From: Vibrio genomosp. F10 str. ZF-129
GTDB lineage: Bacteria > Pseudomonadota > Gammaproteobacteria > Enterobacterales > Vibrionaceae
Length of the DNA: 64,000 nt
Assembly (NCBI RefSeq): GCF_000287055.2
Contig: NZ_AJYQ02000119.1
Coordinates: 1-64,000 of the forward strand
Direction of reading: 5' to 3'
This document shows positions 37,683-47,220 of the stretch, one piece after another; within the stretch, counting starts at the first letter, position 1, and each line of letters opens with the position of its first letter. The notes below the pieces were generated by a model that was not told the origin of the DNA, did not search any database, and saw only the letters and a program-made list of their open reading frames with translations. Made by a program: the position numbers and the translations under genes.

Positions 37683-38831
37683 ATGACACTCAAAGCAATC
37701 TCAGCTCTGCGCATTTTTGATGGTGAGAAAATGCACTACGAATCAGCATTACTTTGGAAAGGAAATTACATCGTAGCCATCATCCCCGTAAATAGCATTC
37801 CTGAGAAAGCAGAAGTAATACGCTACCCTTCAGCGACAATCACTCCAGGCTTTATAGACCTACAAGTCAATGGTGGAGGAGGAGTCATGTTCAATCAACA
37901 AACCGATGTAAAAGGAATTAAAACAATTTGCAGTGCACATCGTAAACATGGTACCGCATACCTATTACCAACCTTAATTAGCGACAGCCAAGATAAAATT
38001 AGACAGGCTTTGCTCGCAGCTAATGCAGCCTTGGAAAGCAATACTAAGGGCATATTAGGCGTTCACTTAGAAGGCCCTTGGCTTAGCCCAGAAAAAAATG
38101 GCGCTCATGACACCCGCCACTTTTACGACCCATCCGTAGAATCTCTCCAAACGCTTCCTTGGCTTTCCAAAGGAAGAACACTGGTCACTTTGGCGCCAGA
38201 AGCAGTAAACAATGAAGCTGTTCAGTGGCTATCCCGTCAGGGTGTGTTGGTGTCTTGCGGTCACAGTAATGCAAATGCACAACAACTAAGTGGTGACACG
38301 CTATCGCATGTTGATGGTTTCACTCATTTATATAATGCTATGTCCCCTTTGACTGGCAGAGAGCCGGGCGTAGTTGGTGCCGCGCTAATGACCGATCACG
38401 CTTGGTGCTCAGTTATCACTGACGGCATTCATGTCGCACCAGAGAACGTCAAACTAGCGCATCGAGTAAAACCCAAAGGTAAGCTACTGATTGTTTCAGA
38501 TGCAATGGCATCAGTAGGCAGTGAAGACAACAGTTTCATGCTTAATAATGAGACCATCAGAGTCATAGACAACAAGTTAACGAACTCAAATGGCAGCTTA
38601 GCAGGCGCTCACATAGGAATGGACCAATCTGTTGCTAACGTTATTAAGTGGGGGTTAGACGAACAAGAAGCCTTCAAAATGGCATCAACTTACCCGGCAC
38701 ATGCACTGCGTAGTGCTAGCTCTCTGGGATACCTGAAAACAGGATTTATTGCAGCTGCAACCATCCTAGATAGTCACTATCAAGCTCAAGCAGTTCTGGT
38801 TGATGGCAAACTTTTCACTGAATATCACTGA
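37683..38831 (+). CDS. nagA: N-acetylglucosamine-6-phosphate deacetylase
   Basis: 382 residues of the amidohydrolase fold. TPGFIDLQVNGGGGVMFN (about 58-75), the metal-binding Glu in GVHLEGPWLSPEKNGAHD, CGHSNAN and HLYNAMSPLTGREPG with the metal His residues, and catalytic Asp in LIVSDAMASVG. Makes GlcN-6-P and acetate from GlcNAc-6-P, completing the branch from sialic acid into amino-sugar metabolism. Lies 73 bp after nanK and is the last gene of the unit. Confidence 0.93.
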   Translation: MTLKAISALRIFDGEKMHYESALLWKGNYIVAIIPVNSIPEKAEVIRYPSATITPGFIDLQVNGGGGVMFNQQTDVKGIKTICSAHRKHGTAYLLPTLISDSQDKIRQALLAANAALESNTKGILGVHLEGPWLSPEKNGAHDTRHFYDPSVESLQTLPWLSKGRTLVTLAPEAVNNEAVQWLSRQGVLVSCGHSNANAQQLSGDTLSHVDGFTHLYNAMSPLTGREPGVVGAALMTDHAWCSVITDGIHVAPENVKLAHRVKPKGKLLIVSDAMASVGSEDNSFMLNNETIRVIDNKLTNSNGSLAGAHIGMDQSVANVIKWGLDEQEAFKMASTYPAHALRSASSLGYLKTGFIAAATILDSHYQAQAVLVDGKLFTEYH

Positions 38832-39354
38832 TTTTTGGTCTATTGAAGTCGTATGTTGTTCATCAGATCACGCAAAGCTTTCATTGATATTGGATTTAAA
38901 CAACCCAAGCTTTACTCCTTGGAAGCGCGACAAAATATTGGGTTTTTCCAATCTAAACAATTCAAAGATAAGGAATTATCGCTAAAGCACTTCCGGACAT
39001 AATTTAGTGCATTTTTTGCAACAACGGCTACTTCAAACTATGAGTTCTACTGTTGAATGTTATGAATGGTTGAATGAAACTAAATGCGTTGGCCCAGTTG
39101 TTCAATTGAACTTGCAGATGTTGTGCACGTGAGAGGACTTTTGGATTGGTCGAACATAGTGCGTGCCACTTTTGTTGTAAACTTAAAGCAAAAAAATAGA
39201 CCATGAAGACTTAAGCTGAAAATATGAAGAAAGCCTGTAAATTTTAATCTCCCTCGAAATTCTAAGTAGGAAAATTACCACGTAAATATCAGCGGACGAG
39301 TCTTATAGATCGAACAAGGCTACGCTCTGTAACATGCTTCTGGACAAAAATGAG
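38832..39354. other. 523-bp region with no recognised gene
   Basis: Between nagA and a LysR gene. AT-rich, stop codons in all frames, no terminator with a clean T-run, no repeat matching elsewhere. It may be the left edge of the accessory patch that ends at the integrase relic. Confidence 0.4.
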
Positions 39355-40236
39355 TTACCAATAACGTTCAATTTGCATCTTCTCAACAAACTGAATGAAA
39401 TTATCTTTTGCAAAGCTCTCTAACTGCTCATTCCAAATTAAGCCGACATCCCATGAGCTATTTACCCCTGACAATTCCCAAAAAGCGACATGCTCATTCG
39501 CAATATGTTTTACACTTGCAGGAACAATAGTGAAGCCCAAATTTGCTGATACTAGTGCCAACAATGTTTGAATATCATCGGCCTCCTGAACCACATTCAG
39601 TTTTTTCTCATGCTCCTCTAATAGCAAGTTTATTTGTTGGCTTAGCCCCTTCCCTCGCTCAGGGTTAAGCTGTAAATAATCGATTGAATCTAACGAAAAC
39701 CACAGTTTTTTTTTGTCTATGATTTGACTTCTATGCGTCGCAAGCACTAGGTGATCTGTACAGAGCTTTACGCCCTTCAGCGGAGCTACAGTTGGTAGTC
39801 GACTAAAACTGAGATGAAGATCCCCTAGAAGTAGAAATTCTGACTGCTTTTGAGATGGTATATCGTTAAGCGTAATATGGATCTCTGGGTAGTGTTTTTT
39901 AAACTTAGCTATGTAATCTGGAGCAAGGTGGTAGGAAGATATACCAAAACCTATATTCAGATTTCCTGCAATTCCCTTGGCGACTCGTTGAGTTAGAGAT
40001 TTATAAGATTCAAAACTCGATACAATTCGTTGCGCTTCAGGTAAAAGAGCTACGCCTGCCGCAGTTAGACTGGCCCCTTGTCTTCCTCTCTCAAATAAAA
40101 CCACTCCACAAAAAGCTTCAAGGCGCTGAATCTTCTTAGTTAAAGCTGACTGAGTGATGTGTAAGTGCTCTGAAGCTACTCGATAGTTACCATCTACCGC
40201 TAACTGGCAGAATGTGCGTAAATCGACAAAATCCAT
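39355..40236 (-). CDS. LysR-family transcriptional regulator
   Basis: 293 residues. N-terminal winged HTH (about 1-60; FVDLRTFCQLAVDGNYRVASEHLHITQSALTKKIQRLE) and a periplasmic-binding-like effector domain (about 90-290; LNIGFGISSYHLAPDYIAKF). Divergent from the nitrilase-family gene with a 95-bp gap, the classic arrangement in which a LysR protein controls its neighbour. Effector unknown. Confidence 0.9.
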   Translation of the reverse strand: MDFVDLRTFCQLAVDGNYRVASEHLHITQSALTKKIQRLEAFCGVVLFERGRQGASLTAAGVALLPEAQRIVSSFESYKSLTQRVAKGIAGNLNIGFGISSYHLAPDYIAKFKKHYPEIHITLNDIPSQKQSEFLLLGDLHLSFSRLPTVAPLKGVKLCTDHLVLATHRSQIIDKKKLWFSLDSIDYLQLNPERGKGLSQQINLLLEEHEKKLNVVQEADDIQTLLALVSANLGFTIVPASVKHIANEHVAFWELSGVNSSWDVGLIWNEQLESFAKDNFIQFVEKMQIERYW

Positions 40237-40331
40237 TCCATGCGCTCATTAATTATAGGAATTTTATTCATTATACGGAATCAAAAGAGTTTTTTAAAAT
40301 GGTTGATATTCACCAAGTAAAAGGAATAATT

Positions 40332-41291
40332 ATGAAAGATATCCGTGTTGCGACTGTCCAATTTAACCACCATGCGAACGACAAAAACTACAACTTATCG
40401 GTCATTCAAAGTTACGTAGAAAAGGCGGCTAAACAAGGGGTAAAAATCATCGCCTTCCCTGAAATGTGTGTGACTGGTTATTGGCATGTTTCGAAACTTA
40501 AAAAATCAGAGATCAATGATTTGTCCGAGTTCATTCCACAAGGGGAAACGTCTCAACGCTTGCTAAAAATGTCTGAACAATACCAACTCAGCATCGGCGC
40601 AGGTTTAATTGAAAAGGACGAGGACGGAAATCTCTATAATTCTTACGTAATGGCAATGCCTGATGGCCAGATAGCCAAACACAGAAAGCTGCATACGTTT
40701 GTCAGTGGACACATGAGAAGTGGTAATGAATACACTGTATTTGATACACCACATGGATGCCGTGTAGGAATCCTGATTTGCTGGGATAATAATTTAGTCG
40801 AGAATGTTCGAATAACAGCATTACAAGGAGCAGATATATTAGTCGCGCCTCATCAAACAGGCGGAACGAACTCTCGAAGCCCTAATGCGATGGGGTTGAT
40901 TGATCCCCAGCTTTGGCATAATCGTCACCAAGATCCAGATTCGATTCGTTCTGAAATGCAAGGCTCTAAAGGAAGAAAGTGGTTAATGCGTTGGCTACCC
41001 GCGCGTGCCCATGACAATGGCATGTTCCTAATCTTTAGTAACGGTGTTGGGGTTGATATGGATGAAGTTAGAACGGGGAATGCGATGGTGCTCAATCCCT
41101 ATGGTGAAATTATCGCTGAAACTGACTGCATCGATAATGCTATGGTTATTGCCGATCTCAATGCGAAAGATCTAAACATGTGTACAGGCAAGCGCTGGAT
41201 CAGAGGTCGTAGACCTAATCTCTATGCTCCCTTAACGATGGAAGGGAATGAATTGACGCCTTATCAAGCAAGGTTCTCGACGCAAAAATAG
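40332..41291 (+). CDS. carbon-nitrogen hydrolase (nitrilase superfamily)
   Basis: 319 residues from the ATG at 40332 (SD AAGGA, MKDIRVATVQFNHHANDKN). The catalytic triad is complete: Glu in FPEMCVTGYW (about 45), Lys in KHRKLHTFV (about 118) and Cys in GILICWDNNLVENVR (about 151). After the Cys the usual PE/R is replaced by WDNN, as in a subgroup of amidases and N-carbamoylases. Hydrolyses an amide, carbamoyl or nitrile bond; substrate unknown. Probably controlled by the divergent LysR protein. Confidence 0.87.
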   Translation: MKDIRVATVQFNHHANDKNYNLSVIQSYVEKAAKQGVKIIAFPEMCVTGYWHVSKLKKSEINDLSEFIPQGETSQRLLKMSEQYQLSIGAGLIEKDEDGNLYNSYVMAMPDGQIAKHRKLHTFVSGHMRSGNEYTVFDTPHGCRVGILICWDNNLVENVRITALQGADILVAPHQTGGTNSRSPNAMGLIDPQLWHNRHQDPDSIRSEMQGSKGRKWLMRWLPARAHDNGMFLIFSNGVGVDMDEVRTGNAMVLNPYGEIIAETDCIDNAMVIADLNAKDLNMCTGKRWIRGRRPNLYAPLTMEGNELTPYQARFSTQK

Positions 41292-41360
41292 ATGGCGTAA
41301 CTTATTGAACATTCGCCAACGAATAATGCGTTGGCGATTACATTATTTCATAAATAGCCA

Positions 41361-42001
41361 CTAACAAACTTTGGGGCACTTCTGGGTTAGTAGCTTTGCT
41401 AATCTAAGCATCGACATTTCGCAACTGACAGCATTCATTTGGGCGCATAGAAGACAATAGACAAATAGGTGAACCCAATACTGGTCATTCAGTTTCTGCC
41501 TACTACGGGGCTTAGAACCTAACTTACCGAGGGTAAATACTCATGTGAAAAGATTTCTTTCAAGTCAGTAAGTTAAAAAGGCTTCTTTCGATCTTTTTCA
41601 TCTCGAGTGTCGTTATTTTTAATTGAAGTCGATAACTCTGCGAATGGGTTTTTAGAGAGTTCCAAGTGCCTACACGCCCAGCTATATATACTGGAGCACC
41701 TTTGTATGTATCTAGCGGCTGTAACATCGATAATTGTAAGTAATCCAAACTCTTTATTTCTTTCAATGGTTTCAAGTACCGACATTGGTATGTATTGGGT
41801 CAGATTGATTTTCAGGTTCAGCAATCTTTTGCCTAAGTTTAAGTTCTAGCTTAAGAGCAAGTAAAACAGCATGCTGTAATCTCTGGTGTGCAAGGATCTT
41901 TTGGGTTCGGTTCGATTGTAGAATTGGGCTTGAAATGCGTTTGGGATTTGATAACAAAAGTACCAAATACCTGAAGAAGAACGTTGAGTAAGATAGCGCA
42001 T
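41361..42001 (-). pseudogene. decayed tyrosine recombinase (phage-type integrase) relic
   Basis: Read on the minus strand, the first frame from ATG 42001 gives an integrase-like N-terminus (MRYLTQRSSSGIWYFCYQIP, then KRSLHTRDYSM) and stops at LLLS. A second frame carries ALKLELKLRQKIAEPENQSD, a third the core-binding part SIYSWACRHLELSKNPF and DEKDRKKPF, and after another shift QYWVHLFVYCLLCAQMNAVS, which aligns with the start of the catalytic domain where an active Arg is normally found but here is missing. Three or more frameshifts and loss of the whole catalytic half mean it cannot work. It lies 86 bp downstream of ffs, same strand. Confidence 0.7.
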
Positions 42002-42087
42002 GTTTAGTACCACTATTTAGTACCAATTGGCTTTCTGAGCTATATTTGTAGGGTAATCATTTGATAAGTAAGGATAAAGCAGTAGAA

Positions 42088-42197
42088 GGGTGGAAGCCCC
42101 AGCCACATCCCGGCACACACGTCGCCTGCTGCGGCTGCTTCCTTCCGGATCTGACCGAGTTCACAAGTTAGTGTTGCGGGAGGACCAGGGCCTCCAT
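42088..42197 (-). ncRNA. ffs: 4.5S RNA of the signal recognition particle
   Basis: The minus strand contains the universally conserved SRP core: GGTCAGATCCGGAAGGAAGCAGCC (split here as GGTCAGATCC and GGAAGGAAGCAGCC), flanked by CTCCCGCAACA upstream and CGTGTGTGCCGGGATGTGGC downstream, and the ends pair (GGAGGCCCTGG with the CCCCAGCC region). It forms the RNA of the SRP that targets inner-membrane proteins via Ffh. Ends estimated to within a few bases. Confidence 0.95.
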
Positions 42198-42323
42198 AGA
42201 TTCTGTATCTTAGTGTTAACTAAGAGCGTGGGGGATTATCAGCCATCAATCGTTCTATTGCAAGTCGTATGTCTCTAATTTTACTCACACAGCAACCAAG
42301 TGTTTAGTGTTTGACCAATTTGT

Positions 42324-44363
42324 CTAAATGCGCTGCACATTCGACGAGTAATCTTGATTTGCCGCTTCTTTATGACGCTGTTCACCATGTTTGTCTTTGT
42401 ACATCGCTTTATCGGCTTGATCCATAACGCTTTCTAACGACATAAAACGGGTTCTAGGAGAAGACACACCAATCGCTATATCGATATCCAATCGAATGCC
42501 TTGTTTAAGGTGATGGTAGTCAACCTCACTTAGTATGCTGACGATCGTGTGTAAGTGCTTAGCTTTGATGGAGCCCACCAAAATAAATTCATCTCCACCG
42601 ATTCGATAGCAACCCCCTCGCCAAACTTTACGAATTTTATATGACACTTGCAGTAATACGTCATCCCCGACTTCGTGACCATAGGTGTCATTGATCTCTT
42701 TAAATTTGTTTATGTCGAGGTAAATCAGCGTTAAGTTCGCACCAATACCAGCTCGATATTTCCTGTGCAATGCGCGTCGATTCTTTAAACGAGTGAGATT
42801 GTCGGTATTAGATTGAACATGTAGGTACATACTCACAATCAACATAAAGGCGATCACTAGAGTGAACAGCCATTGCGTTCTCCGCGCGAAGCGCTTTTCC
42901 GCCACCAATGTCGAGCGCCAATCTGGCTGCAAATCGTATCTCGCCAGTATTTTTTTTACATCTATAATTTTTAGCGCTTGATCAAAGAGTGGTGCTAGCT
43001 GAGCACCAAATTCATTTTTCGGAAAAGCAAAGCCAATATCAACGGTGTAAAAGTCGCCGATCAATGCATCTTTCACCAGTGGTAGTAAGTGCTCGCTTTT
43101 TTTCAACTCTCGGTTAAAGTTGCTGACGCTGATGGTAATATAGTCGACCTCACCGTTGAGCAACCCTTGTATTTTATCTTCTGTACTCTCATAAAAGACA
43201 AACTCTTTATTCGGTAATAATTGGCTAAACAATTCATGAACAAAGCCATCCTTTATTACCCCAATTCTCTCGATAACCAGTTCAGCTACATTTCGATATA
43301 CATTGTCTTTGTAACCTTCCCGCTTAATCAAAATAGCTTTTGACTGATAGTGCGTATCGGTGAAATACATGAGTGGTTTTCTTTGCTCAGATATAGCGAC
43401 TGGGGCGAGTAAATCGATCTTCTTATCTCTGAGATCGTTGTACATACTTTCCCACGTTTCATTTTCCGTACTGACGATTTCACATTTCACCATCAGCAAT
43501 TCACAACTGCTTTTCATTAAATCGGCACTCACGCCGTGTACACTCCCATCGCTTGTATAAAAAGCGTAAGGGTTTAGGTTCTCAAGCTTCACTTTCAGTG
43601 TGCGAGAAAGGTTAACATTACTATCGATAACCGATTGTCGAAGAGCTTGCGTACGTATATCTAACTGATAGCGTTCTATCGATTCTCTTAGCTGCTTTTG
43701 AATGGGAGCAGAATGAACAAAGTCGACAATCTTAGGTAACAATTCATGGTGTCTACCTTTCGGGGTGATAATAGAGACAGGTTGAATCGACAAATGGTCA
43801 TTGAGTAATTGTGCATTTAACCCCTTAAGTAACAGAGGCTTGAGTTGATTAATCGCATCAATAACACCGTCAACGTCACCCGAATGAAGCAATTGAAAAG
43901 CCTGATCGTGCCCGTTATATAAAACCAGCTCGATTGAGGGATAATTAATGGAAATCAGATCGGAGTAAATTGTGCCTTCAGGTACGCCGAGTGTTGATAT
44001 TTCAGACAGTTCTAGATACTCGTAACTATATAGGTAGGTATATTCAATGTTGGTTGGTTGAGAAAAATCGAAACGTTGCGAACGAGACTCGGTGTAAGTC
44101 ACATTCGCTGCAAAATCACTTTCACCGCTCTCAACAGAGTTAAGAATGGCATCGAAATTGGGCTGATCGATGTAGTCAATTTTTAATCCAAATTTATCAC
44201 CAATGTTGTCAAACAACACTCGTGTGACAATATCATCCGCCTCTGTAGAAACGGTTAATCGGTCTGACTTTTTTACACCGACGAGAGGGCTTGCATGAAC
44301 AGCAAAAGAGATAAGGTGAATCAGTATAAAAACCATGACGCCACTTCGGTATTGCCTATTCAT
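42324..44363 (-). CDS. diguanylate cyclase with two periplasmic solute-binding domains
   Basis: 679 residues from the ATG at 44363 (alternative at 44387). Signal/TM about 1-24 and two SBP_bac_3-type domains, about 30-245 and 260-490, the second with LENLNPYAFYTSDGSVHGVSADL and LRDKKIDLLAPVAISEQRK. A membrane helix (WLFTLVIAFMLIVSMYLHV, about 500-518) leads to a GGDEF domain (about 530-665) with LTRLKNRRALH and intact RIGGDEFILV. It should make cyclic di-GMP in response to a periplasmic small molecule. No EAL domain. Confidence 0.9.
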   Translation of the reverse strand: MNRQYRSGVMVFILIHLISFAVHASPLVGVKKSDRLTVSTEADDIVTRVLFDNIGDKFGLKIDYIDQPNFDAILNSVESGESDFAANVTYTESRSQRFDFSQPTNIEYTYLYSYEYLELSEISTLGVPEGTIYSDLISINYPSIELVLYNGHDQAFQLLHSGDVDGVIDAINQLKPLLLKGLNAQLLNDHLSIQPVSIITPKGRHHELLPKIVDFVHSAPIQKQLRESIERYQLDIRTQALRQSVIDSNVNLSRTLKVKLENLNPYAFYTSDGSVHGVSADLMKSSCELLMVKCEIVSTENETWESMYNDLRDKKIDLLAPVAISEQRKPLMYFTDTHYQSKAILIKREGYKDNVYRNVAELVIERIGVIKDGFVHELFSQLLPNKEFVFYESTEDKIQGLLNGEVDYITISVSNFNRELKKSEHLLPLVKDALIGDFYTVDIGFAFPKNEFGAQLAPLFDQALKIIDVKKILARYDLQPDWRSTLVAEKRFARRTQWLFTLVIAFMLIVSMYLHVQSNTDNLTRLKNRRALHRKYRAGIGANLTLIYLDINKFKEINDTYGHEVGDDVLLQVSYKIRKVWRGGCYRIGGDEFILVGSIKAKHLHTIVSILSEVDYHHLKQGIRLDIDIAIGVSSPRTRFMSLESVMDQADKAMYKDKHGEQRHKEAANQDYSSNVQRI

Positions 44364-44475
44364 TTTTCCGCCGTAATTTTTATGCATGTAAAAAACATAG
44401 TTATGTATTACATATATGCAACATCGTCAACCGTGAAGGTAAAACTTTAGTTTAATAATCGGATCTAAGACACGA

Positions 44476-45216
44476 TTACAACTGTTGCGACTCTTCCATG
44501 CTACGCAACATATAATCGGTAACCCAGGCGGTTCCTAACAAGCAAATCCAAACCACAAACACGGGCTTGGGCACATCAACATTCGGTGTCACCACCAAAG
44601 CAGCAAAGCCTACTGCGGGCAATGACCAGCAAAGCAGTTTGTTCCACTTAAACCCTTTGAATCGGTCAAGGCTTTCAAACGAAGCAATGATTCCAATAAT
44701 ACTCAATGAAATCAGAATCGCGTAAGACAACCCCGCAAGCCATAACGGCAAAATAAACAACAGCACCCACCAACTGTGCTTATCGGATCGTTTCCAATGA
44801 TTAGCAGACCACCAGATAACAATAATAGAAAGCAACTGAACGAAGGTTAACAAAGCACTTCCGCCTAACTTACCCGAAGATTGGGTGAGCATGATGCCAA
44901 CCTGAAGGGAAATCACAATCAGAGACGTTGTTAAAATAACAGCCAAACTGCTTCGTTTTGAAAAGATCACCATGAGCAGGGGAAACAACATCCATACGCT
45001 CACTGAAAGAGAGAATGGCTGACTTGCTAGAGTGAGAGCGTAACTGGTCATCGCAGCTAATAGAGCCAGGCCAGCGACACCTCCTTGTGGGAGTATCCAT
45101 AAAGCGGGAATGACAAAAGCTATAATAGGAACTTCGCCACCACTTAAGCTCAAAGCGCGTGCACATATCGCCGCTAAGAGTGTTGTAATTAAGAACTGAA
45201 ATGTTGAGAATATCAT
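44476..45216 (-). CDS. polytopic membrane protein of unknown function
   Basis: 246 residues, mostly hydrophobic, with about eight predicted membrane segments (for example ICARALSLSGGEVPIIAFVI, VAGLALLAAMTSYALTLA, LLSIIVIWWSA, VLLFILPLWLAGLSYAIL and AVGFAALVV). Ends in a short acidic tail (MEESQQL). No conserved motif that I recognise. Divergent from the alkyltransferase-like gene by 51 bp. Confidence 0.75.
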   Translation of the reverse strand: MIFSTFQFLITTLLAAICARALSLSGGEVPIIAFVIPALWILPQGGVAGLALLAAMTSYALTLASQPFSLSVSVWMLFPLLMVIFSKRSSLAVILTTSLIVISLQVGIMLTQSSGKLGGSALLTFVQLLSIIVIWWSANHWKRSDKHSWWVLLFILPLWLAGLSYAILISLSIIGIIASFESLDRFKGFKWNKLLCWSLPAVGFAALVVTPNVDVPKPVFVVWICLLGTAWVTDYMLRSMEESQQL

Positions 45217-45267
45217 GAGCTCTCCTTGTACCTATCCGTGGTACTTCAACTCTAGGACCCACCCAGT

Positions 45268-45570
45268 ATGGATCAGTTTTCAGTTCAAATCTTTGCAGTA
45301 ATTCACCAAATTCCACATGGGAAAGTAACAAGCTATGGTGTTGTCGCAAAATTAGCTGGCTACCCTGGTTATGCAAGGCAAGTAGGCAAAGTTCTCTCTA
45401 ACTTGCCAAAAGATACGCGCTTACCCTGGTTTCGTGTCGTCAATAGTCAAGGAAAGATTTCATTAACCGGTGATGCGTTACAAAGACAAAAAGAGAAGTT
45501 ATTAAGAGAAGGGGTTGAGGTCAGTGAGAGAGGAAAGATTAAAATGAGCGTTTATCAATGGCAACCATAG
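45268..45570 (+). CDS. alkyltransferase-like protein (ATL)
   Basis: 100 residues of the MGMT DNA-binding domain: FAVIHQIPHGKVTSYGVVAKLAG (helix-turn-helix with the Arg-finger region) and LPWFRVVNSQGKIS. In MGMT the corresponding motif is PCHRV with the alkyl-accepting Cys; here Trp replaces it (PWFRV), the hallmark of ATL proteins such as E. coli YbaZ. These bind O6-alkylguanine and flag it for nucleotide excision repair without transferring the alkyl group. Confidence 0.9.
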   Translation: MDQFSVQIFAVIHQIPHGKVTSYGVVAKLAGYPGYARQVGKVLSNLPKDTRLPWFRVVNSQGKISLTGDALQRQKEKLLREGVEVSERGKIKMSVYQWQP

Positions 45571-45612
45571 CGGCAAACATAGCGGCAAACATAGTGACAA
45601 TCATAATGACAA
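45564..45612. repeat. short 12-bp tandem repeat at the ATL stop codon
   Basis: About four imperfect 12-bp units, consensus CATAGCGGCAAA changing to CATAGTGACAAT, begin at the stop codon of the ATL gene (TAG at 45568). Unit number could vary between strains. Confidence 0.6.
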
Positions 45613-45702
45613 CTGTTGATACCGTCTTCGGAACAAATAAAGCAGCGTCTTTCAGCCAATGCCATTGATAAACTTCGTTAGATGTACAATTTGCACCTAC
45701 AC

Positions 45703-46134
45703 CTAATCTGCACGAACACTAATGAGTCGAAGATCAACATTCTGTGTTTTGTTCATGTCCGTAATCACTGCATATCGGGTATCGGTAATAAAGCGTAACT
45801 TTCCGTCCACTTCGATACGAGCACTAACACTGTAAGTGTGTCTCTGCTGTATTTTATTGCTGTCATAGGCCAAATCAAAATTGAACGGCACTTGTGAACC
45901 ATTGGTTTCAAAACGGTGCTTAGCAATGACCACCGCTGGTGCATCAGCTAATGAGACATCTTGCAACGTGACCGTCACCAGCGCGTTCTCAGGAAGAGCT
46001 ATACGCTCACGGTAAGAGACCGTACCCGTGATAGATTCAACATGGCTTGCACCCATCTGTTTCTCTGAAGATTGACAACCCACTAATGCAGCGCCGAACA
46101 TTATCGACATAATAACCAGTAGTGCCTTTTTCAT
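45703..46134 (-). CDS. YbaY-family lipoprotein
   Basis: 143 residues from the ATG at 46134 (SD AGAGAG). Lipoprotein signal with lipobox ALVGC (Cys about 20). The mature domain carries the YbaY/META-like features VTVTLQDVSLADAPAVVIAK and IQQRHTYSVSARIEVDGKL, ending in RLISVRAD. Ser-Ser after the Cys predicts outer-membrane location. In E. coli ybaY is next to tesB, and here it lies beside tesB too, divergently. Confidence 0.85.
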   Translation of the reverse strand: MKKALLVIMSIMFGAALVGCQSSEKQMGASHVESITGTVSYRERIALPENALVTVTLQDVSLADAPAVVIAKHRFETNGSQVPFNFDLAYDSNKIQQRHTYSVSARIEVDGKLRFITDTRYAVITDMNKTQNVDLRLISVRAD

Positions 46135-46293
46135 AAAATCTCTCTTAAAATAGTAAAATCGAAGCAATTGTATGCCCGGTTTGATAACCTGTCACGGTGA
46201 AACATAAGATGCTGACAATTTTTTGACTGTGTTAGAATTTCGACCATCTTATGAGTAATGTTTAGTATAAAAATCAGATAAGGTCAAAAATTA

Positions 46294-47154
46294 ATGAGTA
46301 ACGCCTTGAAAGAACTGTTAAGTCTTCTTCAGTTAGAGAAACTAGAGGAAGGGCTTTTTAGAGGTCAAAGTGAAAACCTCGGTTTGCCTCAAGTATATGG
46401 GGGGCAAGTGATTGGACAAGCACTCTCAGCTTCACGATATACGGTTCCTTCAGATAGAACCGTGCACTCATTTCATAGCTATTTTCTTTACCCTGGCGAT
46501 CCCGAAAAACCCATTATTTACGATGTAGAAAACCTGCGTGATGGCAAAAGCTTTAGCACAAGACGAGTGAAAGCCATCCAGAATGGTCGCCCTATCTTTT
46601 ACCTTACTGCTTCCTACCATGGCGATGAACCTGGTTTTGAACATCAAAACACCATGCCAGAGGTTCTTGGCCCTGAAAACTATGTGTCTGAAACCGAACT
46701 CGCGGCACAAGTAGAGCACCTTTTACCTGAAAAGCTTAAGAAGATTTTCTGTGGCGATAAAGCCATTGAAGTGCGCCCTGTGACTATCGTAAACCCGCTA
46801 AACCCGAAAAAAGAAGAGCCAAAGCAATACCTTTGGATGAAAGCAAATGGCGACATGCCCGACAGCCAACTCATCCACCAATATTTGTTGGCTTACGCGT
46901 CTGACTGGGGATTTTTGGTCACCGCTCTTCACCCTCATGAAGTGTCGTTAATGACACCCAAGTTCCAAGTGGCAACGATTGATCACTCGATTTGGTTCCA
47001 CCGCCCATTCAAAATGGATGAATGGCTGCTGTTTGTTATTGATAGCCCAACCGCTTGTAACACTCGAGGTTTGGTTCGTGGGGAAATCTACAATCGTCAA
47101 GGTCACTTAGTCGCCAGTGCCGTCCAAGAAGGCGTCATGCGATTTACTCAGTAA
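46294..47154 (+). CDS. tesB: acyl-CoA thioesterase II
   Basis: 286 residues, the usual TesB size, with two hot-dog domains. Features: [22 protein letters not shown] (about 23-44), [17 protein letters not shown], and the C-terminal [21 protein letters not shown] with Asp in the position of the E. coli TesB catalytic Asp204, followed by ARGL-like [20 protein letters not shown]. Hydrolyses acyl-CoA of medium and long chains. Confidence 0.95.
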   Translation: MSNALKELLSLLQLEKLEEGLFRGQSENLGLPQVYGGQVIGQALSASRYTVPSDRTVHSFHSYFLYPGDPEKPIIYDVENLRDGKSFSTRRVKAIQNGRPIFYLTASYHGDEPGFEHQNTMPEVLGPENYVSETELAAQVEHLLPEKLKKIFCGDKAIEVRPVTIVNPLNPKKEEPKQYLWMKANGDMPDSQLIHQYLLAYASDWGFLVTALHPHEVSLMTPKFQVATIDHSIWFHRPFKMDEWLLFVIDSPTACNTRGLVRGEIYNRQGHLVASAVQEGVMRFTQ

Positions 47155-47220
47155 TCATGGCACGCACTACTTCGCATAAAGCCTTAGCTTCTGGCTTCTT
47201 AGCTTCAATCAGCTAGGGCT

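Noticed and set aside
38800..38985. A 61-codon frame overlapping the end of nagA.
   Set aside because: Out of frame inside the nagA end, no ribosome site, composition unlike a protein and no recognisable domain.
41607..41849. A plus-strand frame of 80 codons in the integrase relic.
   Set aside because: Antisense to the recombinase fragment, with no ribosome site; the minus-strand similarity explains the open frame.
41292..42087. Looked for a duplicated 3' end of ffs that would mark the other att site of an island.
   Set aside because: No second copy of the ffs end was found between 38.8 and 42.1 kb; the element must have been eroded or its far end lost.
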